A stretch of 64,000 nt of DNA from Iphinoe sp. HA4291-MV1. GTDB lineage: Bacteria > Cyanobacteriota > Cyanobacteriia > Cyanobacteriales > Nostocaceae. Numbering within the stretch: the first letter of the stretch is position 1; each line of letters starts with the position of its first letter. A model generated the notes under the pieces. The model worked only from the letters and a program-made list of their open reading frames with translations, was not told where the DNA came from and searched no databases. The stretch is from NCBI GenBank assembly GCA_019359415.1, contig JAHHHH010000018.1, positions 31,728 to 95,727 on the forward strand, given 5' to 3'. Shown here piece by piece: positions 35,996 to 45,674 of this stretch. The position numbers and the translations under genes were made by a program.

Positions 35996-37096
35996 ATGAA
36001 GATTGCCCTAGTTCATGATTATTTAACCCAGAAAGGAGGGGCAGAGCGCGTTTTTGAGTTACTTTGCAAGCGCTACCCCGAAGCAGACGTTTTTACTTCC
36101 TTGTACGACCCTGAAAAAACCATTGACATTGGTGAGCGTATAGTCAACACAACCTTCCTGCAAAATATTCCAGGAGCCGCGAAGTATTTTAGGTTGATGG
36201 CTCCCTTCTATTTTCCAGCCTTTCGCGCCTTGGATTTACAAGACTACGACCTTATTATCAGCAGTAGCACAAGCTTTGCCAAGGCAGTACGAAAGAATCC
36301 ACAGGGGCGTCATATTTGCTTTTGTCATAATGTTACCCGTTTTTTGTGGGATACAGAAACTTATTTACGTGAGTATGGAGATTATCGATATTTTGCTCCA
36401 TTAATCGAGCGAGTCTTTGAAGTTATGAGAAAGGTAGACCTTACCTATGCACAGGAACCTGACCTTTACATTGCTAACTCCAGTGTAGTAGCTCGTCGCA
36501 TTGAAAATACCTACCGTAAAGAAGCTATTGTTATTAACTATCCGATTGACACTAGTAAATTTGTTTTTTCAGATACAAAAGAAGAATATTATCTTGCTTC
36601 AGCTCGGATGATCAGCTACAAGCGTCTTGATATAATAGTCGAAGCTTTTAACTGGCTGGGATGGCGGTTGCTGATATCAGGAAATGGTCCAGAAAGGGAG
36701 AGGTTAGAGTCCAAAGCATTATCCAATATTGAGTTTTTAGGACATGTAACTGATACACAACGCACTCAGTTGTTTTCTAAAGCCCAGTCTGTTATAGTTG
36801 CAGCTTTGGAAGATTATGGATTAGTTCCAGTAGAGGCAAATGCCAGTGGAACACCTGTCATTGCTTTTGGAGCGGGGGGAGTGCTAGATACTCAAATCCC
36901 TGGTAAAACAGGAGTCTTTTTTAAGAGGCAAACACCCGAATCACTGCAAGCTGCACTACAAGAAGCTAGAGAAATCTATTGGGATTACGAGAACATCCGT
37001 AGTCATGCAGTGACAAACTTTTCGGAGGAGGCTTTCTTTAATAAAGTTGAGCAAGTTATTGAACAAGCTTGTACTGTAAATACATTATTCATTTGA
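35996..37096 (+). CDS. GT4 glycosyltransferase (WbaZ-like)
   Basis: 366 residues. MKIALVHDYLTQKGGAERV is the acceptor-side start, ARMISYKRLDIIVEAF and LEDYGLVPVEANASGTPVIAFG the donor-side motifs with the paired glutamates. It resembles mannosyltransferases of the WbaZ type and is a paralogue of the GT4 gene at 7970-9112 (both begin ALVH[ED].LT.) and so may use a related acceptor. Confidence 0.88.
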   Translation: MKIALVHDYLTQKGGAERVFELLCKRYPEADVFTSLYDPEKTIDIGERIVNTTFLQNIPGAAKYFRLMAPFYFPAFRALDLQDYDLIISSSTSFAKAVRKNPQGRHICFCHNVTRFLWDTETYLREYGDYRYFAPLIERVFEVMRKVDLTYAQEPDLYIANSSVVARRIENTYRKEAIVINYPIDTSKFVFSDTKEEYYLASARMISYKRLDIIVEAFNWLGWRLLISGNGPERERLESKALSNIEFLGHVTDTQRTQLFSKAQSVIVAALEDYGLVPVEANASGTPVIAFGAGGVLDTQIPGKTGVFFKRQTPESLQAALQEAREIYWDYENIRSHAVTNFSEEAFFNKVEQVIEQACTVNTLFI

Positions 37097-37120
37097 TTTG
37101 TTAGCTGAGGGATAGTAAAG

Positions 37121-39358
37121 GTGGTTCAAAGCAGTCTTAGTCCATATGTGAATCCAGTTACTGAGTCAGAACCGGGTTACGGACAACTGTTTGCGGTTTT
37201 AATACGCAGATTTCCTTGGTTTTTAGCAGCATTTGTGGCTTCTATCGCCATTGCAGGTGTGATAACAAAAAGAACACCCCCTACCTACAGAAGCTCAATG
37301 CAACTGCTGGTGGAACCTAACTATCAAGGAAGGAAAGAAGGTGGTGGCAATAGTGGTGTAGAAAATCAGTTTACCGACCCTAATGTTGAGGTAGACGCTG
37401 CAACCCAACTGAACTTGATGCAGAGTTCTCCGCTGCTTCAAAAAGCAGTTGATAAACTCAAGCTTGAGTATCCGGACATGACCGTAGGTCAGTTGAAAGG
37501 AGCTTTGGCTTTAGATCAAGTAAGAACCAAGGAAGATAATGTTGCTACTAAAATATTTCAGGTGCAATATACCGATCAAGATCCAATTAAAACACATAAA
37601 GTTCTGGAAGCAATTCAGAAAGTTTATCTAGATTACAATATCCAGCAGCAGGATGAGCGTTTAAGAAAAGGGCTTAAAATTATTAGAGAACAGTTAGACA
37701 ACGCAAGAAATGAAGTGAGAGCGGCTGAAGCTAACTTACAAAGGTTTCGCAGAACGCAGCAACTTCTAGATCCAGAGTCCCGGTCAAAAGCTTTACAGGA
37801 CGAATTGAGCAGGATAGAGCAAGAGCGCCGCACAACTCGCTCTCAGTATCAAGAAGCTGATGCCACCTATAAATCTTTACAGGAACAGCTTCAAAGTACT
37901 CCACAAAACGCTCTTGTCGAAGCTCGTCTGAGTCAATCTAGTCGCTATCAAGCATTACTAAACGAAATCCAAAAAACAGAACTGGCTCTGGCACAAGAAC
38001 GCTTACGCTTTACAGACGAAGCACCAAGTGTGCAGAAGTTGGCTGCTCAACTTCAAAGTCAAAAGGCACTATTGCAGGAAGAGCAAAAACGAACCTTAGG
38101 AGGAGAGTCTGCTCAAGCAACTAGTCAAGTACCATCTCTGCTACAGCAAGGACAGAAGAGCCAAATTGACCTTAATCTTGCAGCAAAGTTAGTGGACACA
38201 AAGACCACACTAGTGTCTTTAAGCGCTCGCGACCAAGTTTTAGCGAAGAAAGAGCAAGAACTACGTCAAGAACTCACAAAATTTCCCATCTTATTAGCTG
38301 AGTTCGGTCGCCTACAGCCGCAGGTACAACTTAGCCGCGAAAGATTGCAGGAACTTTTGAAAGCAGAACAGCAATTACGGCAAGAACTTGCCAAGGGAGG
38401 ATTTAACTGGGAACCTGTGGAAGAACCTCAAGAGGGTGTACAGTTGGGTCCTAACCTCCGGCAGAACCTAATGCTAGGTGCAGTGGTTGGGTTGATGTTA
38501 GGAGGTATTGCTGCTTTTATCCGTGAAGCCGCTGACGATTCCGTTCATACCACAGCTGAGTTGGAGAGGCAGGTTGCTTTGCCGATACTGGGAACAACTC
38601 CTAAGTTACCACCTGCTAAAACCAGAGAGTCAGTGATCAAGTTACCTTTTGGTAAACCAGACATTCCTGCTCCTTGGACAATTCAGGTATTGCAATCTCC
38701 ACCGCGTTGGGAATCGCTAGATCTGATTTATAAAAACATTGAACTTTTGAACTCTGTTTCTTCGTTCAAATCTTTGATGGTGACCTCAGCTTTATCAGAT
38801 GAGGGTAAGTCCGGTTTGGCATTAGGTCTAGCAATGAGTGCTGCTCGTTTACATAAACGGGTACTGCTGATTGACGCCAACCTACGTGATCCCAGTCTGC
38901 ACAAACAGCTGAATCTTCCCAATGAACAGGGGCTTTCAACTCTATTAGCAAATGATGTCCCAATACCAAACCAGATTAGTATCCAATCCTCAGGTTCATC
39001 TTACATTGATATTTTGACCGCTGGACCAACACCTGCTGACCCAGCTAATCTATTGAGTTCTCCTCGGATGCAGCAACTCATGGCAACATTTGAGCAGAAC
39101 TATGATTTGGTACTTGTGGATTCCACTCCAGTTCTTGGCTTAGTGGATGCTATGCTTACGGCATCGTCTTGTCGTGGCGTAGTCATGGTAGCCAGCATTG
39201 GTAGAGTCACTCGAACTCAACTGACACAAGCTACAGCCATGCTGAGCCGATTAAACTTACTTGGAGTTGTGGCAAATGGAGTTTCAAATTCTAGTAGTAC
39301 ATTTGTCCCATACGCACATCAACACCGATTTGCGCTGCAACAAGCAATAGAAAAATAA
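37121..39358 (+). CDS. Wzc/GumC-like polysaccharide copolymerase with BY-kinase domain
   Basis: 745 residues from a GTG at 37121. A Wzz-type region with membrane helices near residues 28-48 and 448-466 encloses a long coiled-coil periplasmic part (about 180-420, QDELSRIEQERRTTRSQY). The cytoplasmic C-terminus has Walker A (SALSDEGKSG, about 553-562), A' (LLIDANLRDPS) and B (LVLVDSTP). No tyrosine cluster is present at the end (HRFALQQAIEK), so autophosphorylation of the usual kind is unlikely. It controls chain length and export together with the Wzy-like protein. Confidence 0.92.
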   Translation: MVQSSLSPYVNPVTESEPGYGQLFAVLIRRFPWFLAAFVASIAIAGVITKRTPPTYRSSMQLLVEPNYQGRKEGGGNSGVENQFTDPNVEVDAATQLNLMQSSPLLQKAVDKLKLEYPDMTVGQLKGALALDQVRTKEDNVATKIFQVQYTDQDPIKTHKVLEAIQKVYLDYNIQQQDERLRKGLKIIREQLDNARNEVRAAEANLQRFRRTQQLLDPESRSKALQDELSRIEQERRTTRSQYQEADATYKSLQEQLQSTPQNALVEARLSQSSRYQALLNEIQKTELALAQERLRFTDEAPSVQKLAAQLQSQKALLQEEQKRTLGGESAQATSQVPSLLQQGQKSQIDLNLAAKLVDTKTTLVSLSARDQVLAKKEQELRQELTKFPILLAEFGRLQPQVQLSRERLQELLKAEQQLRQELAKGGFNWEPVEEPQEGVQLGPNLRQNLMLGAVVGLMLGGIAAFIREAADDSVHTTAELERQVALPILGTTPKLPPAKTRESVIKLPFGKPDIPAPWTIQVLQSPPRWESLDLIYKNIELLNSVSSFKSLMVTSALSDEGKSGLALGLAMSAARLHKRVLLIDANLRDPSLHKQLNLPNEQGLSTLLANDVPIPNQISIQSSGSSYIDILTAGPTPADPANLLSSPRMQQLMATFEQNYDLVLVDSTPVLGLVDAMLTASSCRGVVMVASIGRVTRTQLTQATAMLSRLNLLGVVANGVSNSSSTFVPYAHQHRFALQQAIEK

Positions 39359-39502
39359 AGGGTATGAAGTGTAGGAATGTAGGGGATAGGGAAAGAAATA
39401 ACTACGCCCCTAAGCCTAAGCCATCTTGACAGACAACTCCAATGCATGGTGTTAGTTCTACTAATTACTCTCTTACTAAGCGGTAAAAATGCAATCCTTG
39501 AG

Positions 39503-39543
39503 CGGCATATGCCACCTTAGAAAAGCATATGCCGTATTTTTTT
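39503..39543 (+). terminator. Rho-independent terminator after the Wzc-like gene
   Basis: CGGCATATG (39503-39511) pairs with CATATGCCG (39526-39534) and a T-rich run follows. It ends the upstream transcription unit, so hepC is probably expressed separately. Confidence 0.8.
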
Positions 39544-39913
39544 CTTACGCGTGTAAGATTTCCTATTTTCTCTCCCCCTGCTTCCTCTGCTTCCTCTGCT
39601 GACTTAATGGGTTATCATTGAGTCTCTTGCAAAAGTCAGTTAAGCAGATTCAGTTTTGAGCAAATGAAGCTCGTAGTTGTACAAACTAGCAATGAGATTA
39701 AATCTCAAGCTAAACCTTTTTCTACGATTACAATAACAGTCAGACAAAATTTTAAATATCTTGAGTTTCCGATTGATATGGCTCACTTTTGATGACTCTT
39801 TTGTTAGGGTACTTCATTCTATGCACGACCACCTGGAAACTTATTTCCAGGCTAACAGCCAAAGTCCGTTAAAACGGAACGGCACTTGCTAAGCTAATTG
39901 ATCACCTCACAAG

Positions 39914-39965
39914 ACAAAGAGATACATCTAAATGCATTATGCAAATTAAATGAATATTTAGCTTA
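39914..39965. promoter_or_regulatory. Repeat A: 52-bp element upstream of hepC
   Basis: It differs from repeat B (41367-41417, upstream of hepA) by one 1-base gap and two substitutions. It contains the palindrome TGCATTATGCA. Its end lies about 470 bases before the hepC start. Confidence 0.7.
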
Positions 39966-40434
39966 CAACAGGACGGCAGTTCCTTTTTTTTGCGATAATT
40001 AAGTTGTGTTAAAATTACGTAGGGTTATAAGCAAGAAGCTTGTTTCGTAATAACACAAATTATATCATTCATAATAACTTAATAATTTTCGGAAAAATGT
40101 ACTTGATGTTTAAAGAGTAAATAAAGAATATCTCAATGTAACCCGTTATTCTTACTGTATCTTATATCCTAGATATTAAATCCCCCTAAAAAACACAAGA
40201 GTGGAATTTCTTAAATTTATCTGAAAACTACTATTGTCGTATCTTGTACATCTTCGAGCAAGAAAAATTGACCAAGATGTATACAACTGCTAATAGGGAT
40301 AGTTGTGTTATCTTTATTCCCACTCGATTACCTCCAATTCTGGAGTAAACAGCAAGATGCAGATCAGACTCTTTGGCTTTAACAGCCTTTGATATCAGGT
40401 CAAGCATTCTACCATACTATGAGTGAAAATACAT

Positions 40435-41298
40435 ATGACAACCTCAATAATACCAACATTACAGAATTCTTATACAGTGAAGCACCAACAACAAGATAAT
40501 CCCTCCCAGTATTGTATACTTCAATGGCGGCGAGGTCAGTTGCTGGTGATGCCTCCTGGAGTGATGAAACAGCCCTATATTCCTCCACTGCATAGAAAGG
40601 ACTTGTTAGTGGAGTGTTTGAAGCATTCTCCAGTAAATTTGGTACGCACAGATCCAAAACTCGGTGAAGCAAGGTTAAGATTTTGGGCAGATGCGTGCGC
40701 GCAAGCCAGCAAACCCATGTTCCTGCGTATACCCTCTAGCGAGAAACAGCCGAAATCAGTAGACTCGGCATTGTGGTGGTTAAAGCGTCTCAGTGACTGG
40801 CTCACGGCGTTGTTTTTTTTGCTTGCTGTGAGTCCAATCATGTTGGTATTAGTTTTGTTAATGCGCGTTTCCTCCCCAGAACCAGGACCACTTTTTTCTT
40901 GCCAATGGCATGTTGGAGCAAGAGGAAAACTCTTCAAAGTGTTCAAGTTTCGCACAACTAAAGTTAGCAAAAAAGCAGTGGATAAGGCGATGCAAGGGAG
41001 CGCAGCGCCGCAAGCAGCAATCGCATATCAAGATGGTTTGTGCGATGAAGAAGATGAGCAGAATCTGACAATGCTGGGACAATGGATGCGTAAGTACGGA
41101 CTGGATAATCTACCGCAGTTGTTGAATGTACTACGCGGTGAAATGAGTTTGACCGGACCTCGTTGCCGGACTTTGGAAGATGCAGCAAGGCTGAGTCCAG
41201 AAGCACAACGACAACTTAACAGGTTACCAGGAATGATAGGGTCATGGGAAGTTTCGACAGAGCCAAATCTGTTACACCTAGACAGCCAAATCTTGTGA
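40435..41298 (+). CDS. hepC: HepC, initiating sugar transferase of heterocyst envelope polysaccharide
   Basis: 287 residues from the ATG at 40435 (MTTSIIPTLQNSY), which matches the start I remember for HepC; a GTG at 40423 is also in frame. After a 110-residue cyanobacterial N-terminal part come one membrane helix (about 120-142) and a degenerate sugar-phosphate transferase core: KFRTTKV, MRKYGLDNLPQLLNVLRGEMS, TGPRC and LPGMIGSWEV, compared with the usual VGPRP and GITGLWQVSGR. HepC is needed to form the polysaccharide layer of heterocysts. It lies directly upstream of hepA. Confidence 0.9.
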   Translation: MTTSIIPTLQNSYTVKHQQQDNPSQYCILQWRRGQLLVMPPGVMKQPYIPPLHRKDLLVECLKHSPVNLVRTDPKLGEARLRFWADACAQASKPMFLRIPSSEKQPKSVDSALWWLKRLSDWLTALFFLLAVSPIMLVLVLLMRVSSPEPGPLFSCQWHVGARGKLFKVFKFRTTKVSKKAVDKAMQGSAAPQAAIAYQDGLCDEEDEQNLTMLGQWMRKYGLDNLPQLLNVLRGEMSLTGPRCRTLEDAARLSPEAQRQLNRLPGMIGSWEVSTEPNLLHLDSQIL

Positions 41299-41366
41299 TT
41301 GACTGGTGTGTAGTAAGCTAATGTACCTTTAAATTGCACAATACGGGGGGACCAGATGCGCACCCC

Positions 41367-41417
41367 ACAAGAGATACATCTCAATGCATTATGCAAATTA
41401 AATGAATGTTTAGCTTA
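41367..41417. promoter_or_regulatory. Repeat B: 51-bp element upstream of hepA
   Basis: Partner of repeat A with the same TGCATTATGCA core. It ends 161 bases before the hepA start. No other feature was seen in the 280-base hepC-hepA gap. Confidence 0.7.
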
Positions 41418-41578
41418 GGTATAAGCTGTGAATAACAAAGATGTCTCAAAAATTTGTTGATGACAGCAATACTACATGCCAGTATTGGTAAACATGGGTT
41501 TACAATTTTTCGTTGTCCCTAAGTCTGAGCAACTGAATATGATCTTCTGCATTGCTACATTACTGCTGAACAACACCA

Positions 41579-43417
41579 ATGCATCTTAAAATATCCAGAC
41601 CAGTCCGTAATCTGCTCAAAAGTCTGATCCAAACTACTAAGTTCTGGAAGGAAAACCACCTGATATTGCGAGAGTTACTCCACTTTCGTAGACTGACTAC
41701 ATTTGCTATAGTGTTTACCTTCCTAGCCGCTACGTTTGAGGGTGTCAGTGTCAGGTTTCTACTTTCCTTTTTACAAAGCTTAACAGTTCCGAATGCCCCA
41801 CCCCAGACGGGTATTAATTGGTTGGATATTTGGATACAATCTCTAAACATTGATCCTCTTTATCCGATATCTATTTTGATTTTATTGAGTACTTGGACTC
41901 GTGTAGGTTTTGGTTACTTGGCAGGAATTTATACGGAATCTGCTCAATTAAATCTTGCAAACCGCTTACGCCAGCGGATTTTTGAGCAGTTACAAGCTTT
42001 ACCATTAGGTTACTTCACGGAAGCTCGCTCTGGCGAAATCATGAATACGATGACGACAGAGATTGAAAGGCTAAAACAGGGTTTCAGTGGGGTAGCTTTT
42101 GTATTTACTAGGGCACTGGTAGTGACTGTCTACTTTATTTCTATGTTTGCTATATCTTGGCAGTTATCTATCATTTCAGTCTTAGTATTCTCACTTTTAA
42201 CAGTAGGCATGACAACGCTAAATGCTAGGGTGCGAGAAAGCAGTTTTGGAATTTCTACAGCTAATGGTCAGTTTAACTCAACAGCATTAGAATTTATTAA
42301 TGGAATTCGCACTGTACATGCATTTGGGACACAGGAATTTGAAAGACAGCGTTTCTACAAAGTGAGTCAAAACTTACTTCATGCTTCTATCAAAGTTGTG
42401 TATGCTTGGACGCTAGTAAAGCCAATAGCTGAAGGTATAGCTATTACAGTTCTTATCAGTTTAATTATTATCTCCTTCACTCTATTTACGTTGCCAGTTG
42501 CTTCATCATTAATATTTTTCTTTGTCCTGGTTCGCGTCGTACCAAGTCTTCAAGATATCAACGGGACACTAGCATTTCTCAGTACTTTGAGTGGTTCTTT
42601 AGAAAATATTAAGGAACTCTTGAGAGAGGATAACAAAATATACTTCAAGGACGGCAACATTGAGTTTCCTGGGTTAAAGCACTCAATTGACATAGTATCT
42701 GTCGATTTTGGCTATAATCCGACTAATCTAGTGTTACATAACATTACCCTCTCACTTGAGAAGGGAAAGATGACAGCACTGGTGGGAGGGTCTGGTGCTG
42801 GTAAAACAACAGTGGTAGATTTAATTGCTCGATTTTACGATCCCACAGAAGGGCATATCTTTATTGATGGCGTTGATGTGCGGCAGTTTGAGGTTAACAC
42901 TCTACGCCGCAAAATGGCTGTAGTTAGTCAGCATACATTTATTTTCAATACTTCTGTTTGGGAGAACATTACCTACGGTACACCAGGAGCAACGGAAGCA
43001 GAAATTAGAGAAGCGGCTCGACTAGCAAATGCACTAGAATTTATCGAAGAAATGCCTGAAGGCTTTAACACAGTATTGGGCGATCGCGGATGTCGGTTAT
43101 CAGGAGGACAGCAACAGCGGATTGCTATTGCTCGCGCCTTGTTACGCGATCCAGAAATTCTGATTTTAGACGAAGCAACAAGCGCTCTAGATTCGGTATC
43201 AGAACGGTTAATTCAGGAATCGATAGAAAAGCTTTCTGTGGGTCGGACAGTGATTGCGATCGCCCATCGACTCTCAACAATTGCTAAAGCAGATAAGGTC
43301 GTTGTGCTTGAGCAGGGACGTATTGTCGAGCAGGGAAATTATCAAGAACTGCTGCAACAACATGGCAAGCTTTGGAAATATCACCAGATGCAGCATGAGT
43401 TAGGTCAGACTGGCTAA
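41579..43417 (+). CDS. hepA: HepA, ABC exporter of heterocyst envelope polysaccharide
   Basis: 612 residues, a half-size ABC exporter. Membrane domain at about 35-330 with the text FLAATFEGVSVRFLLSFLQSL typical of HepA. The nucleotide-binding domain follows: Walker A GGSGAGKTT (about 403), signature LSGGQQQR (about 507), Walker B LILDEATSALD and the H-loop AIAHRLST. HepA deposits the outer polysaccharide layer that protects nitrogenase from oxygen, and its loss in Anabaena gives an aerobically Fox- phenotype. All ATP-site residues are intact. It is expected to work as a dimer in the inner membrane. Confidence 0.95.
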   Translation: MHLKISRPVRNLLKSLIQTTKFWKENHLILRELLHFRRLTTFAIVFTFLAATFEGVSVRFLLSFLQSLTVPNAPPQTGINWLDIWIQSLNIDPLYPISILILLSTWTRVGFGYLAGIYTESAQLNLANRLRQRIFEQLQALPLGYFTEARSGEIMNTMTTEIERLKQGFSGVAFVFTRALVVTVYFISMFAISWQLSIISVLVFSLLTVGMTTLNARVRESSFGISTANGQFNSTALEFINGIRTVHAFGTQEFERQRFYKVSQNLLHASIKVVYAWTLVKPIAEGIAITVLISLIIISFTLFTLPVASSLIFFFVLVRVVPSLQDINGTLAFLSTLSGSLENIKELLREDNKIYFKDGNIEFPGLKHSIDIVSVDFGYNPTNLVLHNITLSLEKGKMTALVGGSGAGKTTVVDLIARFYDPTEGHIFIDGVDVRQFEVNTLRRKMAVVSQHTFIFNTSVWENITYGTPGATEAEIREAARLANALEFIEEMPEGFNTVLGDRGCRLSGGQQQRIAIARALLRDPEILILDEATSALDSVSERLIQESIEKLSVGRTVIAIAHRLSTIAKADKVVVLEQGRIVEQGNYQELLQQHGKLWKYHQMQHELGQTG

Positions 43418-43536
43418 ATAAAGTAGTAAATTTACCTTGCGAGACTTGCTTTGCTCCTTTTTATTCTGGAATTTGACTCTCCACTACTGATGAAATATAT
43501 ACAAGTTGAATTTAACCTGACGACCTATTTAAACTT

Positions 43537-44553
43537 ATGGGTACCATCTCGACTGTATCCCAACAAAATCCGCTTGTTGTAGTGTGTGGTTCAGATGACA
43601 ACTACGCCATGCCCCTCGCTGTGACGCTCTATTCCGCACTAGTCCATTTGGAAAGAGGTTGTACGATCTACATCTATATTATTGACGGTGGCATTACTCA
43701 CAAAAGTAAAGAACGGCTGCAGCGGGTGCTTGACTTTGAACACATTGATGTACAACTGAAATGGGTAACACCACCAGACTTAAAATCGCTGAGTGATCTG
43801 CAAACGCTTGAGTGGATCACAACAGCCGCATATCTCAGATTGCTTATCTGCGATGTTATACCGGAGCAGTTTCAAAAGGCTATCTACTTAGACAGTGACT
43901 TGCTGGTACAGGCAAACCTGAAAAACTTGTGGGAAGAGGACATCGGCGGATATGCGTTACTCGCTGTTCACGATTTGGGAACTCCATATGTATCTTCCCC
44001 CTTTGGCATAGCTAAGTATAGAGAATTAGGGCTTGCATCTGACACGCCCTATTTCAACTCGGGAGTGCTAGTCATTAATTTAAAACGATGGCGAGCAGAA
44101 AAGATTGGTCAAAGTGTCATCCAATATCTTCGCGAATATGATAAGTACGTCCAGTTGGTAGATCAGGAAGGTCTCAATGCAGTCTTGGCTAATGATTGGG
44201 GAAGCCTCGATTATAAATGGAACCTAATATCACACATCTACTATTACGACCAATGGGAAGAGTCAGCCTTTAAGGAGAAAATTGGGGCTATTAGAGAAGA
44301 GCTAATCTGCAAACCTTACATATACCATTTTGCAGGAGGCTCCAAACCCTGGCAGGTTGGTTGTGAGCATCCGCAACAATTGCGGTGGATTCGCTATCTC
44401 AAAGAAAGTGGGTGGTTTACTGCAACTGAAAGTATTTTGTGGCGTTTTCTCTGGTTCATTCGGTATTACTTTTGGCAAATTAAAGTTTTAATTAAGAAGA
44501 TTATGATTAAAATTTTGATTCCGAAAAGTGGGACAAAATTTTCTTATTTTTGA
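43537..44553 (+). CDS. GT8 glycosyltransferase
   Basis: 338 residues. Motifs of the GT8 LPS galactosyl/glucosyl transferases: VVCGSDDNYAMPLAVTLYSA at the start, the metal-binding DxD in AIYLDSDLLV (about 113-122), YFNSGVLVINLKRWR, and the late HFAGGSKPW. A basic amphipathic C-terminal tail may attach it to the membrane. It uses a UDP-sugar with retention of configuration, by family. Confidence 0.9.
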   Translation: MGTISTVSQQNPLVVVCGSDDNYAMPLAVTLYSALVHLERGCTIYIYIIDGGITHKSKERLQRVLDFEHIDVQLKWVTPPDLKSLSDLQTLEWITTAAYLRLLICDVIPEQFQKAIYLDSDLLVQANLKNLWEEDIGGYALLAVHDLGTPYVSSPFGIAKYRELGLASDTPYFNSGVLVINLKRWRAEKIGQSVIQYLREYDKYVQLVDQEGLNAVLANDWGSLDYKWNLISHIYYYDQWEESAFKEKIGAIREELICKPYIYHFAGGSKPWQVGCEHPQQLRWIRYLKESGWFTATESILWRFLWFIRYYFWQIKVLIKKIMIKILIPKSGTKFSYF

Positions 44554-44695
44554 TTATACCTCTGATATAAATAATAATGATATAAAATATACACTTAAAT
44601 ATTAGCGTATATTTTTCTAAAAAGGTCCAAATGCCATGAGGTATTCTTGAAATTCAATCATGGCTTATATCGGTGTGTCGTGGTAAACCAAGACT

Positions 44696-45664
44696 ATGAA
44701 AGTGTCAGTCATCATATCCAATTATAACTATGCTCAGTATCTGCCATCAGCTATAGAATCTGTCATAGCTCAGACCTATAAAAACACTGAAATTATTGTT
44801 GTGGATGACGGTTCCAAGGATGATAGCTGTCAGATTCTTTTACAACTTTCACAGAAATACCCAAATAAAATCAAGGCAGTTTTCCAAGTCAATCAAGGAC
44901 AGGGGGCTGCTTTTAACACTGGGTTTAAGGTAGCTAGTGGAGACATTGTCACTTTCTTAGATGCAGACGATGTGTGGAAGCCCAACAAATTGCAGCGAAT
45001 TATAGAGATATTCAAAAGCTCAGACGTAATAGGCGTCATGCATTTTTTGGAGAACATTGATGGCTATGGCAAACCCATCAAAGGTTCCATCGTGGGAAGG
45101 TTACTGGATGAGGATCTAGCAAGAATCGTTTTAGAGACAGGCAATGCCTGGTGTTATCCACCTACCTCTGGACTTGCCTACCGTCGTGATGCACTCCAAA
45201 AAGTGTTCCCTATAGATTCTGCTAAGTGGCGGTTGTGCGTAGATGGTTGTCTCATATACTGTACAGCGTTTTTGGGCAAGGTTAAAACACTCAATGAAGT
45301 CCTAGGAAGTTATCGCATACATGGTGCAAACAACTTTATCAGACATGATGAAGAAATAAGTGCAGAACAAGCAAAAGCACAAGCGGGGATTGAGACAACC
45401 AACCGATACATTAACGAGTTTTTGGAAAAGATTGGTCACAAGTACAGAGTGGACCTCTCCCGTAATCTCCAGTATCGGCGCACAAACTATTACAAACGTG
45501 GCAAATGGGATTTTATAGAGGCACAGGCTATTTCAAATTTGATACTAGGGTGGCGATTCTACAGTCTACAAGAACGAATTTACTATCTTGTAAGATTTGG
45601 GCTCAAGAATGCTCAATTTATTGTCCGTCAAATTTCTTATGCCAATTCCAGAAAATTCTCTTGA
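44696..45664 (+). CDS. GT2 glycosyltransferase
   Basis: 322 residues. VSVIISNYNYAQYLPSAIES, VVDDGSKDDSC and FLDADDVWKPNKL are the GT-A core motifs (the last is the metal-binding DxD). The C-terminal part carries a helix-rich acceptor region. Its end overlaps the frame of the next gene only outside that gene's preferred start. Confidence 0.9.
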   Translation: MKVSVIISNYNYAQYLPSAIESVIAQTYKNTEIIVVDDGSKDDSCQILLQLSQKYPNKIKAVFQVNQGQGAAFNTGFKVASGDIVTFLDADDVWKPNKLQRIIEIFKSSDVIGVMHFLENIDGYGKPIKGSIVGRLLDEDLARIVLETGNAWCYPPTSGLAYRRDALQKVFPIDSAKWRLCVDGCLIYCTAFLGKVKTLNEVLGSYRIHGANNFIRHDEEISAEQAKAQAGIETTNRYINEFLEKIGHKYRVDLSRNLQYRRTNYYKRGKWDFIEAQAISNLILGWRFYSLQERIYYLVRFGLKNAQFIVRQISYANSRKFS

Positions 45665-45674
45665 GGTTCCCTAC

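Larger units (their letters stand above)
39359..40434. other. 1,076-bp regulatory region upstream of hepC
   Basis: No gene was recognised on either strand. It contains a Rho-independent terminator at 39503-39543, a hairpin CCTGGAAA/TTTCCAGG (39832-39851), a palindrome CCGTTAAAACGG-like (39866-39877), and repeat A of the hepC/hepA pair (39914-39965). Such a long upstream region is expected for a developmentally controlled heterocyst gene. Confidence 0.65.
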
